Source: Bedellia somnulentella (taxonomy: Eukaryota > Arthropoda > Insecta > Lepidoptera > Bedelliidae). From it: 64,000 nt of DNA. Positions 32,208 to 42,069 of the stretch are shown here, one piece after another. The notes under the pieces are model-generated. The model ran no database searches. It saw nothing but the letters and a program-made list of their open reading frames with translations, and was not told where the DNA came from. The position numbers and the translations under genes were made by a program. The stretch's first letter is position 1, and each line of letters opens with the position of its first letter. The DNA lies in NCBI GenBank assembly GCA_963576735.1, contig OY755196.1:10211912-10275911 (forward strand). Direction: 5' to 3'.

Positions 32208-33656
32208 GTGGGAGATAATAGTTTTACAGTTTTAGATTCCAAATCATATTATATCGATATCATGATCAACCAATATATAAAAAAAATAATAATAATAAAT
32301 AAATTCAACGAAATAGCACCAAACATTACGGTCCTAAATAATGATTCGCTTCGTCTCCTTGGAGCCCCTCTAAACGAAAATTCTCTACCAGGTTTTATTC
32401 AAGACAAAATTTCAAATTTCAACCAATATTCGGAGCGTTTACAATCTATTAATCCCCATTTGGCCTATACAATTATAAAATTCTGTTTGTTCGTCCCCAA
32501 ATTCACCTATTTTTTAAGATGTTGCGACACTTGGAGGCTTGTTTCGGCTTTAAACGATTTAGACAATATTATACGAGATACGTTGAGCAAAATTCTAAAT
32601 TGTAAATTTGATGACAAAAACTGGGATCAGGCTACCCTACCAGTTCGGTTTGGAGGTTTGGGCTTACGCAAACCATCTGACGTGGCTTTACCAGCTTTCT
32701 TGTCATCAGTACATTCTACAATTGATCTATACAAAAAAAATGTCAGTCCCTCTCTAGGTGACACAGAGATCAGTGGAATGGACGATGCCAAGACAGCTTG
32801 GATTGCATTGCTTGGTCCAGATTCGAGTGTTCCGACAAACATGGCTTCTCAGAGGTCTTGGGATGACATACTGTGCGGGCGGATTCAATTAAACCTCTTG
32901 AACTCTGCTTCCGATCCTGCACAGCGTGCTCGTCTCATGGCCTCTATGGAGCCTGAGTCGGGATACTGGTTGAATGCATTACCTTCTGAGGCGATTGGTA
33001 CGTTACTGGACAGGTCGACTTTTTGTTTGGGAGTATGTTTGAGAGTTGGTGCCAAAATCAATGAAATTCATCGTTGTCGTTGTGGAGTACAGGTTGACCA
33101 ATGGGGCCACCACGGACTTTCATGCCCCCGCAGTGCAGGTCGCCTATCACGACATGCTGCCTTAAATGATATCATCCGTCGGGCTCTTGTCAGCGCCCAC
33201 GTGCCAGCCACCTTGGAACCTCCTGGGTTAATGCGGGACGATGGCAAGAGACCTGATGGTATGACTTTGTTGCCTTGGAGAAATGGCAGGGCGCTGATAT
33301 GGGATGCAACCTGTGTCGACACTCTTGCGCCTTGCCATTTATCCGGGTCGGCGGCGCGTGCAGGTACTGCTGCTGCCAACGCCGAGAGTTTCAAACGGCG
33401 TAAATACTCAGTTTTAACAAATGAATATCATTTCATACCTTTCGCCGTTGAAACTCTCGGCCCGTGGGGCAACGAGGCGCGGCTGTTCTTTAAAGAATTG
33501 TCCGCTCGCCTTGTGGAAGTGTGTGGTGATCCCAGAGCTGGCAGCTACCTCGGCCAACGCATTAGCTTGGCCATCCAAAGAGGAAATGCTGCTAGTATAT
33601 TGGGCACGTTACCCTACACTGACAACGATGAATTTCACGAAATTTTTCGTTTGTAA
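32208..33656 (+). CDS. C-terminal part of a LINE reverse transcriptase with restriction-like endonuclease
   Basis: An uninterrupted 482-codon frame. Residues 1 to about 24 come from flanking DNA (copy A has the same bases), so the annotated ATG is not the element's own start. The rest looks like the end of a non-LTR retrotransposon ORF: a post-palm segment (L-R-L-L-G-A-P-L near 50, G-G-L-G-L-R-K near 150), a zinc-knuckle-like C290-x-C292...H301/H302...C306, then R-P-D at 348-350 and D366, resembling the K/R-P-D...D core of R2/R4-type endonucleases, and a tail R-I-S-L-A-I-Q-R-G-N. The RT catalytic motifs are missing because of 5' truncation. The clade is uncertain. It is intact and so probably young. 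Confidence 0.75.
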   Translation: MGDNSFTVLDSKSYYIDIMINQYIKKIIIINKFNEIAPNITVLNNDSLRLLGAPLNENSLPGFIQDKISNFNQYSERLQSINPHLAYTIIKFCLFVPKFTYFLRCCDTWRLVSALNDLDNIIRDTLSKILNCKFDDKNWDQATLPVRFGGLGLRKPSDVALPAFLSSVHSTIDLYKKNVSPSLGDTEISGMDDAKTAWIALLGPDSSVPTNMASQRSWDDILCGRIQLNLLNSASDPAQRARLMASMEPESGYWLNALPSEAIGTLLDRSTFCLGVCLRVGAKINEIHRCRCGVQVDQWGHHGLSCPRSAGRLSRHAALNDIIRRALVSAHVPATLEPPGLMRDDGKRPDGMTLLPWRNGRALIWDATCVDTLAPCHLSGSAARAGTAAANAESFKRRKYSVLTNEYHFIPFAVETLGPWGNEARLFFKELSARLVEVCGDPRAGSYLGQRISLAIQRGNAASILGTLPYTDNDEFHEIFRL

Positions 33657-33737
33657 TGTATATATTTAGTTTTAATTGAATTTTTATACCATGATTGTAA
33701 ATATTTGTGCTATAATGTTAATTATAAATTATATACT
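32280..33737 (+). mobile_element. 5'-truncated RLE-type LINE insertion, copy B only
   Basis: 1458 bp between duplicated ATATATA (32273-32279 and 33738-33744). Copy A shows the single target at 17135-17141. A 3' UTR of about 80 bp follows the stop and is AT-rich without a long poly(A). The 5' junction carries a run of A and AAT repeats. Confidence 0.85.
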
Positions 33738-34524
33738 ATATATAGACCAGTGTTAAATATTATATACAAAATCTAATTCAGATGTTTAAAACGGACTAAG
33801 AAGCGTAAAAAAAAATACGTTATGTAAGTATTGGTTTAATACCCGGGGCCCAATTCTACACGACCATCTTTTCTGTATATCGGTCTTAGGTGTATCAAAA
33901 CTGTGGTTTTGGCATTCTCGAAGCAAAATTGACAAATGTCATTTGTGTCACTGTCACAATAATGAGACAGCTAAGATCTTATTTGCTATTCTACAAGGCC
34001 ATTTTACGTCACTTTTTGACACATTGACGTATTTGGTATTCTGCAAATTAACGATTTTCTTCAGCGTTATGATGATTGAACGAATGATTCACCAAATCGG
34101 TATTCTAAGCGTTTTTAAGAGTTCTTTTGACAGCTGTCTGAAGCTACAATCCACCATAATGCTACAGTTTTTCTCCTAAAAAACAACAGTAGCTTTTTGT
34201 GTATTGTTTCATACATTCGAAAAAAAAATTTTTTTGTGGAAAATGATTATGAATATATATTTGAATGTATTTACACATATTTTATTGGATTTTATTTACA
34301 TTTTACTGAAAATTTAAAGATATCAATAAAATATGCGTTTTTTATGACAATATTTTTTTTGATAAAAATATCTTATTCAAAGTTCGAAAATATTTCAAAT
34401 GTATCGAAGTAGATTTCGTTTCAATGTGGCTCAATGAAAATCGATATGATAAATGCAGTTATACTTATTCAAGAAAACGTTAACTCATTATGAGGTCCCA
34501 GTCAAAGTAGATATAAGATAAATA

Positions 34525-34795
34525 TGTGTTTAAATTATCATGGTTGTTATAGGTGAGGGAAAACATCGTGAGGAAACCCACATGGCTGAGTTGTACTTAG
34601 TCATGTGACAGTGTATTCGCACAAAACGGCGATAGGCCTGCCCCCTATCACGTGAGTACACTGTCTAAGCAAAACGTGGGTACCTTCTCTGGAAACTAGA
34701 TGGCGCTTGCCATGTGAGTTCAGAAGTATTGGTACCTCTGACAACCCCTTCGGGGATAAACGGCGTGAACGTTTATGTTATGTTTATGTTTTTAT
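34525..34795 (+). repeat. SINE-M, 5'-truncated, nested
   Basis: Begins near 'attatcatggttgttatagg', with no tRNA head, and runs through 'gggaaaacatcgtgaggaaa' to 'aacggcgtgaacgtttatgt'. Confidence 0.82.
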
Positions 34796-34804
34796 AGCAA
34801 AACA

Positions 34805-35035
34805 GCAGAATAACACTACCCCATTCCTACCGGTGGGTGGTCATAATAATAGGAGTGTATGGGTTACCCTTAGTGATTTCGCGTGGGCTTTCTAGTGATT
34901 TTTGGTCGATATGGTTAGAGAGCCCGGCACCAACAATTATTTATTAATACCATCTTTTCACCACTCAACTTCCAAAAGTGACTCAGGAATTTCTCATTCC
35001 AAAGCCTTTAAGGCATTTACAGTAGTACAGACCTA
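34805..35035 (+). repeat. SINE-A, diverged, nested
   Basis: 'agcagaataacactacccca', 'ggtcgatatggttagaga', 'ccaaaagtgactcaggaa'. The 3' tail is lost. Confidence 0.7.
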
Positions 35036-35324
35036 AGCAGAGGTTCCCAAACTAGGCTAGGTCTGTATTATGGGAAACCAGTTTATATGTATGCTTGTCA
35101 GTTTCATCACCAACACCCCTATGATATTTCGTGTGATGATATATAGCCTACGTTACTTTTGAATAATTCCAACGTTTAATTTAAAAAAATATTTTTTATA
35201 TCGGTTGAGCTATTGGGGAATTAGGAACCTATACATACAAACAAATATCTCTCCTTTTGGAAATTTGATATTATAGACAAGAGATTTTGAGATGATTGGC
35301 TGATTAGTGTGCAGTCGGATATAT

Positions 35325-35540
35325 ATACATACATACATACATATACTCACAGCTATAAATCCCTAGAAGGGGTAGCCAGAGCTAAGGAATTGAAAATTCC
35401 TAAGCCACTTTTGGAAAGTTGAGTGGGGAAAAGATGGTGAGATAAAGGTTGTTGGTGATGGGTTTCCGAATACATCGCCCAAAAATCTCTTAAAAGCCCC
35501 AATACAGTTAGTCGCCTCTTACGACACCCATGTAAGGAAT
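35325..35540 (-). repeat. SINE-A, head-truncated, nested
   Basis: '(acat)n atatactcacagctataa' through 'agtcgcctcttacgacaccc'. It ends before the GTGTAGTG head, so it is 5'-truncated. Confidence 0.78.
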
Positions 35541-36091
35541 TAACATATAATAAAATATTTCGGTCGAATCTTCTAGCAGAAAGTACTCATAAACTGTACA
35601 TAAAATTTAAATGATATTTCTTTAGTCTTGGGCGATGGTACAGAAATAGGTACAGTTATTGCGGTAGATTTTTAAGATCACTGAAATGACAACACTTATT
35701 TGACTTATTAAAGAATGAATAAATGTTGTAACGACTAAAATAGAGATACAGTATTGTACTTATTTGACCTACAGACTGTATCAAAACGGTGACGTTTCTT
35801 AAAATTGTAGAATTGGGCCCCCGATGGTTAACGCTCAGTTTTGTTTTGAAACCCAGTAGACTAAGTATAAAGTAAGACAGTGTACAAAAAGAAAGGGGAA
35901 AGTATCATTTTATTACTTCGTTTTTGATAAACGATGGGTATTTAAGCTAGAACCTTACCAAAAATAGAACTTCACCAGCCTTTTATGTTTCTTAAGTAAT
36001 AGTTTACAAGATATGGTTTAAAGAGTGAAGAGGTGAAAGTGACACGTGATAAGCTAACTCGATTTCAACGCGCCTGATCAGAATGAGAGAT

Positions 36092-36313
36092 GCCGTGTAG
36101 TGCCGCTTAGAATTTCGCTACCTCTTTCTACCCACAGGTATTTTTAAGAAGCGACTAATTGGATTGCGGTTAAAGACCCATCATCAAAAACCTTATTTTA
36201 CCGCCTTTTCTCCTCTCACCTTCCAAAAGTGGCTGAGGAATTTATAATTTCTTGGCTCTGGCTACCCCCTTCTAAGGGAACTATAGCCGTGATTATATGT
36301 ATTTATGTACGTA
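36092..36313 (+). repeat. SINE-A, copy B only, inserted in a LINE relic
   Basis: 'atgccgtgtagtgccgctta' to 'gtgattatatgtatttatgt'. It splits 'gcgcctgatc' from 'gatcgagaaatgtgg', which are contiguous in copy A near 17755. Confidence 0.8.
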
Positions 36314-36315
36314 TG

Positions 36316-36462
36316 ATCGAGAAATGTGGAGATCCAAGGTCTGGTGTATTCTTCGCCCAAAGAATTAGCTTAGCCATTCAAAGGGGTAATGCAGCCAGCC
36401 TTCTCGAAACCCTGCCTCTTCGCATTTTACTTATTTATTTATTTTCATACCTGTTTATATAG
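36316..36462 (+). pseudogene. LINE C-terminal relic
   Basis: The frame encodes I-E-K-C-G-D-P-R-S-G then A-Q-R-I-S-L-A-I-Q-R-G-N-A-A-S-L-L-E-T-L-P, closely matching the C-terminus of the LINE at 32280-33737. It is a second, older insertion of the same family. Copy A keeps a more damaged version at 17764-17815. Confidence 0.75.
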
Positions 36463-36959
36463 TTAAGTGTGAACATATGTTTAATTCTTTGTTTATTGTG
36501 CAAAGAAATCAAATTCTCATTCATAGTTTGTAATTTGTGAGTTCCTCATATGAAAATTGTAACTGAAAATTAACTAAATACAGTTAATATTTCACGCAAT
36601 GACATACAGACACCAGGGGCCGCATAGATACCGCACACCCTGTACATAGATCAAGTAGCACACAACGATTTGTTAGCAAACCACAAGTTGAGAGAGATAC
36701 TATTACAGTTCTGGTGGCCTGGTACTTGTTTGTTTTCATATATTTACATCATGATGGAAACTTTGAGTACTTTGTTTTGCTCCGTGTTTTTATGAAATAA
36801 AGACAATTCATTATAAATATTAGATGTTTTTTTATAGTTTTTTAACACAATTGGTTATAAAATGACACAGAGTATACTGAATTGAGTTATGAGTTCATCT
36901 GTTTACTGTGGTGTAAAAAGTGCATTTATTTGCTAATTGGAATAATATCCTCCCATAAG
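36463..36959. other. No gene seen
   Basis: AT-rich sequence after the end of the duplication. I support no element. Confidence 0.4.
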
Positions 36960-37311
36960 CAACCGTGATAGCCCAGTGGGTAGAACACTCGGTTATCGTG
37001 CAAACGACTAGTGTTCAAATCCTGGGTCGGCCTACACCAATCTGTCTTTTCTAAAGACATATGTGTGGTTGATTTATCATGGTTGTTAACGGTGAGGGAA
37101 AACATCGTGAGGAAACCCACATGGCTGAGTTGTACTTAGTCATGTGACAGTGTATTCGTACAAAACGGCGATAGGCCTGCCCCCTATCACGTGAGTACAC
37201 TGTCCATTGCAAAACGTGGGTACTCTGAACACCAGGTGACAAAGTCACGTGATGTTCAGAAGTATAAGTACCTCTGCCAACCCCTTCGGGGATATTCGGC
37301 GTGAACGTTTA
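36960..37311 (+). repeat. SINE-M, full length
   Basis: The best plus-strand SINE-M. The tRNA-like head has A box TAGCCCAGTGGG (36969-36980) and B box GTTCAAATCC (37013-37022). The Metulj-like core 'ggtgagggaaaacatcgtga' follows, and the end is 'aaccccttcggggatattcg' plus 'gcgtgaacgttt'. Confidence 0.9.
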
Positions 37312-37395
37312 AAACTATTTCAATTACTACACATAATAGTAAAATCTATTTTGGCAAAACTAAATAATACCATGCTTTTATTTTGTCACATAATT

Positions 37396-37766
37396 ATAAC
37401 ATAACATAAACATAAACGTTCACGCTGAATATCCTCGAAGGGGTTGGCAGAAGTACTAATACTTCTGAACATCACGTGACTTTGTCCCCTGGTGTTCAGA
37501 GTACCCACGTTTTGCATGGACAGTGTACTCACGTGATAGGGGGCAGGCCGATCGCCGTTTTGTACGAATACACTGTCAGATGACTAAGTACAACTCAGCC
37601 ATGTGGGTTTCCTCACGATGTTTTCCCTCACCGTTAACAACCATGATAAATTAACCACACATATGTCTTTATAAAAGACAAATTGGTGTAAGCCCGACCC
37701 AGGATTTGAACACTAGTCGTTTGCACGATAACCAAGTGTTCTACCCACTGGGCTATCACGGTTGCC
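37396..37766 (-). repeat. SINE-M, full length
   Basis: Reverse copy from ATAAC repeats and 'cgttcacgctgaatatcctc' to 'gggctatcacggttgcc'. It lies about 85 bp from an opposite-strand SINE-M, so the pair could form a long hairpin. Confidence 0.9.
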
Positions 37767-37861
37767 AATTATAACTTAAAACAAATAAGCCACATGTTTA
37801 CCTCTTCATAAATCACTATCTCAAATATACCAATGAAAATAAAACAATATTAGGACAAAAC

Positions 37862-38000
37862 GTGACCGTATGCATTTCGTAGCACCAATTTCATCTACGC
37901 CGACACTGCTACGGAATTAGATCTACGAGAATGTGACTACACTGCCTCGCCAACGCCGTTATACGTGACTACGCCGTAGTCTCTGTGCCACCGTATTACG
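37862..38000. other. GC-richer stretch with CTACGCCG words
   Basis: 'catctacgccgacactgcta', 'gtgactacactgcctcgcca' and 'cgtgactacgccgtagtc' repeat related words in both orientations. It could be a MITE remnant. Ends are not definable. Confidence 0.4.
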
Positions 38001-38073
38001 AATAATTTCTTAGGAATGGAATATGATTTTGATTTTGTTGAATGTATTTGTCAATTATTACTACATAAACGTC

Positions 38074-38231
38074 GCTACGGGGGAAAAGATGGTAGAATAA
38101 ATGTTGTTGGTGATGGGTCTCCAACCGCATCGCCCAAAAATATCTTAAAAAGCCCCAAGTCCGTTAGTCGCCTCTTACGTACACCCACCGAAAGAAATGG
38201 GGTAGTGCTATTCTAAGCCGACACTACACAG
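38074..38231 (-). repeat. SINE-A 5' half
   Basis: 'gggggaaaagatggtagaat' to 'aagccgacactacacagc'. The 3' tail module is absent. Confidence 0.78.
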
Positions 38232-38675
38232 CTAAAACTTTTCAGTAAAAATTTTGCTTTTGTATTGATACAAATATTTTACAATTTTATTCTTATCTAA
38301 TCTAACATCTGTTTAAAATTATTGAAAAAACATAATTTATAATTCGAACAATGTTATTTAACGAAAATCCTTGAGCGCTGAGAACCCGGCTGACTTCCGG
38401 TAGCCGGTCATTTCCGGTTTTGATTAATGACGTTGAGGCGGATATCCGATGGAGAGATTAGATCTTTGTTTATTAAATTTTGGTGCGTTGTCGGGTTTTC
38501 ATTTTGAAATAAATGCGAAACAATTTCAGTAAAGTATTTGAATCGCTCTGCCATGTATTTTTGGTTGCCATATGATATGAATTATTGTGTAATAAAAAAG
38601 CGCACAATAATTTTGTGAGTGTCATTTATTGATTTATGTCAAAGTTCGGAAATTTATATTTATCATATAATAGAT
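38232..38675. other. No gene seen
   Basis: AT-rich, with a short GC-richer patch at 38385-38460. No supported feature. Confidence 0.4.
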
Positions 38676-39022
38676 TGCCCTCAGCGGGAACCAAACCCTT
38701 GACCTCCGTACCCAAAAGAAGTCACTTCCTAACTAAGCCATCGACATTATTACTAATAAATAAAGGAAAGAAAAATTTCGACTCAAGCGGGAATCGAACC
38801 CGCAACCTCGGGTATACGCCCCCGTCGCTGTGCCAACTGTGCTACAGTGTCAATGGCTTCCAGTGCGAAATTCTTCTATCCTTTGTATCCATTGACACGG
38901 TAGCTCAATTGGCAGAGCGACGGGGGCGTATACCCGAGATTGCGGGTTCGATTTCCACCTGTGTCGAAATTTTTCTTTCCTTTATTTATTAGTAATAATC
39001 CCCACATGAGGTTTTCACGAAC
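38676..39022. repeat. Palindromic pair of tRNA-like modules
   Basis: The left arm (about 38747-38852, minus) and right arm (about 38885-38996, plus) each hold a tRNA-like unit: D-stem GCTC...GAGC in the right arm, B box GGGTTCGATT, and acceptor-like GACACGG/CTGTGTC. Each is followed by GAAATTTTTCTTTCCTTTAT. A 32-bp spacer separates them. A third tRNA-like head (38685-38740, minus, B-box-like GGGTTTGGTTCCC) lies upstream. The anticodon arm is irregular, so a working tRNA is unlikely; a short tRNA-derived retroposon in foldback form fits better. Confidence 0.65.
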
Positions 39023-39457
39023 TGTCAAAAATTACATGGATTGCCTCTAGCCAAATGTTTCCTTGAAGTAATTTTATACTGAAAATAAATCAAACAATAA
39101 AAGAGGAAAAATCACCAAATTGTTACTGTTCTCATTATTCTATAAAAATATTCTATATGACTTAATATAATACACAAAATTTATAGCTTGACGCCGGATT
39201 TGCACAAAAGCCTTCCGCCTCCAAGGCCGTGCTTTCTCATTTTTATTTTTACACATATAAAATTAAAAACGAAAGCTACGATGTAATTTTCAACATAAAA
39301 AGGTGCTGACGTTACGTAAGTAAGTAACGAAAATCTTCTTTTAATATATGTAACATTATTTTCCCCATGTAGCACAACAAGGAAAAAGATTACCTTTCAG
39401 CACTTGTACTACCATTGTTATTCGAAATAAATATAATATTACCTATCGACTTCCATA
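39023..39457. other. No gene seen
   Basis: AT-rich. The 64-codon minus frame here is not convincing. Confidence 0.4.
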
Positions 39458-39620
39458 TATCCACGGCTGTTAATCCTAAAAAAGGGGGAACCAGAGCCTT
39501 ACAGTTTCAAATTCTGCAAACACTTTTAGAAATCAAGTGGGGTAAGATTGTAATGTACAAGATTTTTAGTATTGGGCCCCCAGCCTTATTTGTCCACAAA
39601 TAATTCCAGTACCCAGTCCC
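39458..39620 (-). repeat. SINE-A, decayed
   Basis: 'atccacggctgttaatccta', 'gggaaccagagccttacagt', 'aagtggggtaagattgtaat', 'gggcccccagcctta'. Weak but ordered matches to reverse SINE-A. Confidence 0.5.
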
Positions 39621-39705
39621 CTTAATTTACAACCCCGAAAATCATTGTTCAAGTGCTTTTGTTTGCAGCTATATTTACGTGGAAAAGGATTTTTTTAGTA
39701 ACAAC

Positions 39706-40795
39706 TAGGGATTGCAATCCGGTATAATTTTCAATCCGGCCGGATTTCACCGGATTGGCTCCAATCCGGCCGGATCCGGCCGGATCCGGTCGGATTTTAA
39801 AGTTGCTTAGGGCCTAGTATTAGTGATTTTTAGTATTGATAATAATACATATAAAGAAAAATAAAATACGTATTTATGGAAAATTAAATCATATTTATTT
39901 ATTTCACTTTAAATTATATTTTTTGGTAATGTAATTTTTGGTACTATTGGTACTAAATGAAATTATGAGACTATTCTAAATAATAAACAAAACATAACAT
40001 AACATAAACGTTCACGCCGAATATCCCCGAAGGGGTTGGCAGAGGTACTAATACTTCTGATTATCACGTGACTTTGTCACCTGGTGTTCAGAGTACCCAC
40101 CTTTTGCATGGACAGTGTACTCACGTGATAGGGGGCAGGCCTATCGCCGTTTTGTACGAATACACTATCACATGACTAAGTACAACTCAGCTATGTGGGT
40201 TTCCTCACGATGTTTTCCCTCACCGTTAACAACCATGATAAATTAACCACACATATGTCTTTAGAAAAGACAAATTGGTGTAGGCCCGACCCAGGATTTG
40301 AACACTAGTCGTTTGCACGATAACCGAGTGTTCTACCCACTGGGCTATCACGGTTGCTAAATAATAAAGTACCTAAGTAATCAGTCTGACTCTCACTTAT
40401 TGCTCTAAGTACTAAGTACTTAAATAATAATACTATTAAACTCTTTTTAATTATCTACAGAGACTTTCAACTACTTTTTAATTAACAAAACAGTCTTTTA
40501 AATCAGTACTTATAAAATCAACTTTCATAATCCTTAGAAACAATTAAAACAGGAAAAATGCGAGTTAACATTACCTACTTCTGTGCGGCACAGACTGTGC
40601 CTGAAAAAGCGATCTAAGAAAACATATAGTGTTGATTGTACTACAGTTTTACAAATCTACAGTTTTTCGCGTACATATTTTTTGCTTTACCGGATCCGCC
40701 ACCGGATCCGGCGCCGACCCACCGGATCCGGTAGGTCCAAAAACACGCCGGATCCGCCGGATTACCGGATCCGCCGGACCGGATTGCAATCCCTA
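39706..40795. mobile_element. hAT-like non-autonomous element with CCGGAT-rich ends
   Basis: Terminal inverted repeats TAGGGATTGCAATCCGGT at both ends, with a perfect 8-bp target duplication GTAACAAC (39698-39705 and 40796-40803), as in hAT elements. Both subterminal regions (39735-39795 and 40690-40785) are crowded with CCGGATCCGG-type words, in sharp contrast to the AT-rich middle. There is no transposase frame. A SINE-M is nested at 39988-40356. Confidence 0.85.
39988..40356 (-). repeat. SINE-M, full length, nested in the hAT element
   Basis: 369 bp, flanked by CTAAATAATAAA (39976-39987 and 40357-40368). The tRNA head is at the right. It is near-identical to the other complete copies. Confidence 0.92.
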
Positions 40796-40805
40796 GTAAC
40801 AACCA

Positions 40806-40920
40806 AATGAAAGAGCATGTATGTGGGGGAAGCAAGAGAGATTTTTCAAGAACGTGCAAAGTTGCGATCGATATTCTCTGCCTACTTCAATGGGATTAAT
40901 GGGCGTGAGAATAAGTAAGT
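40806..40920 (+). repeat. LINE-T 3' tail fragment
   Basis: 'aaatgaaagagcatgtatgt', 'aagcaagagagatttttcaa', 'gtgcaaagttgcgatcgata', 'gggcgtgagaata'. Confidence 0.65.
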
Positions 40921-40967
40921 AAAACAAAATGGTATACTAATTACCTATGGATATAGTTTGAACTCTA

Positions 40968-41050
40968 GCTTTCAAAAGTGGCTGATTAATTTCTGAGTTT
41001 AAAGTTCCAGCCACGATTTCTTTTTAGGATTCACATCCATGAGTATAGGC
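40968..41050 (+). repeat. SINE-A 3' fragment
   Basis: 'tttcaaaagtggctgattaa', 'tttaggattcacatccatga', 'gtata'. Decayed. Confidence 0.5.
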
Positions 41051-41057
41051 AAGTGCA

Positions 41058-41240
41058 TACATACATACACATGCACACGGCCAAAGAGGTTAGTGAGAGC
41101 TTTAAAGCCAAAAACTACTCTGCCACATTTGGAAGTGGAGAAGATGATAGAAATTTAGTATTGTTGGTGATGGGTCACCAACTGCATCGCCCAAAACCCA
41201 CTTCAAAAATCCCATATCTTAAGTTGCCTCTGACCGTGGC
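41058..41240 (-). repeat. SINE-A, decayed
   Basis: '(acat)n' then 'cacacggccaaagaggttag', 'ggtgatgggtcaccaactgc', 'atcgcccaaaacccact'. The head is missing. Confidence 0.6.
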
Positions 41241-41566
41241 TCTACACGGTAAGTATAGGTAAATAAACTATTATTAATATTTCACGTGAATCCATGTTAC
41301 CACAGCAAAGGCACTGATCCTCGAAACACTGTCATAAATAGGTTGATAAGCAGCTTTCCACCGAGAATATTGTATGAGGTACGAACGTTCATCAAATCAG
41401 TGATTGTCTGTCAGGTAACCAGCGTGTTAGTCTGAGCCATGGAATTATAGGTTTCTCCGAAAAGCCTTGATCTAGGTATTAGATTACGTACAGGAAATAC
41501 TTGTTCTTGAAATGGTTCATACCTATACTATCAAATTTGACTTAAACGTTCGTAAATGCTCGTATG
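41241..41566. other. No gene seen
   Basis: No supported feature. It shares the words 'ccaccgagaatatt' and 'gttcatcaaatca' loosely with 3360-3420, which may hint at an old repeat. Confidence 0.35.
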
Positions 41567-41728
41567 GCTGGTGTTCAAAGTACCCACATTGTTATTGGAC
41601 AGTGCACTCACATGATAGGGGGTAGGCCTATAGCCGTTTGGTACGAATACACTGTAACATGACTAAGTACATCTTAGCTATGTCGGCTTTTTTCGATATA
41701 TTTCCTCACAGTTAAAAACCATGATATA
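41567..41728 (-). repeat. SINE-M middle fragment
   Basis: 'ctggtgttcaaagtacccac', 'gatagggggtaggcctatag', 'tacactgtaacatgactaag', 'ttcctcacagttaaaaacca'. Both ends are lost. Confidence 0.75.
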
Positions 41729-41731
41729 TAA

Positions 41732-41971
41732 ATATACATACATATACTCACGGCTATAAATGCCATGAAGGGGTTGCTAGAGCTAGGGAATTAGAAATCC
41801 CTCAGCCACTTTTGGAAGTTGCGTGGGGAAAAGATGATTAAATAAAGGTTTTTGGTCATGTGTCTCCAACCGCCCGAAAACCCCTTAAAAGCCCTAATAC
41901 CGTTAGGCGCCTCTTACGTACACCCACCCAAAGAAAAGGGGTAGTGCTATTCTAAGCCGGCACTACACAGC
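41732..41971 (-). repeat. SINE-A, full length
   Basis: 'atacatacatatactcacgg' to 'aagccggcactacacagc', with a deletion near the box-B-like site (CCAACCGCCCG). Confidence 0.82.
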
Positions 41972-42069
41972 TTAGCAAATATGACTTAAGAAAACTCATT
42001 GGTCTACGCTTAACACAAAATTCAAACCCACGTCTTTCTGCGTGAGAGGCAGTGGTTTCACCTATGTTA

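Larger units (their letters stand above)
33845..35821. mobile_element. 2-kb non-autonomous DNA element with GGGGCCCAATTCTAC ends
   Basis: The inverted ends are GGGGCCCAATTCTAC at 33845 and its inverse at 35807-35821. Copy A reads 'aatacccgatgg' at about 17490 with no element. The target duplication may be CCC (ambiguous because the ends are G/C runs). Three nested SINEs make up much of the interior. No transposase is visible. The end style and 3-bp target would suit PIF/Harbinger, but this is inference. Confidence 0.75.
18686..36430 (+). repeat. Large direct duplication, copy B
   Basis: Collinear with 4876-17815 but longer because of extra insertions: SINEs at 18930, 24809, 25498, 27835 and 36092, SINE-M at 24052, 26074 and 26718, LINE-T pieces at 22026 and 28650, a LINE at 32280 and a 2-kb DNA element at 33845. 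The right boundary lies in an old LINE tail. Confidence 0.85.

Noticed and set aside
33943..34412. Open frames at 33943-34179 and 34197-34412 as a possible transposase of the 2-kb element
   Set aside because: Low-complexity, AT-rich peptides without catalytic motifs; the element is best treated as non-autonomous.
38885..38965. Functional tRNA gene
   Set aside because: Boxes A and B and the stems are good, but the anticodon arm is irregular, it sits in an inverted pair with a shared tail, and similar units recur; a tRNA-derived retroposon is more likely.
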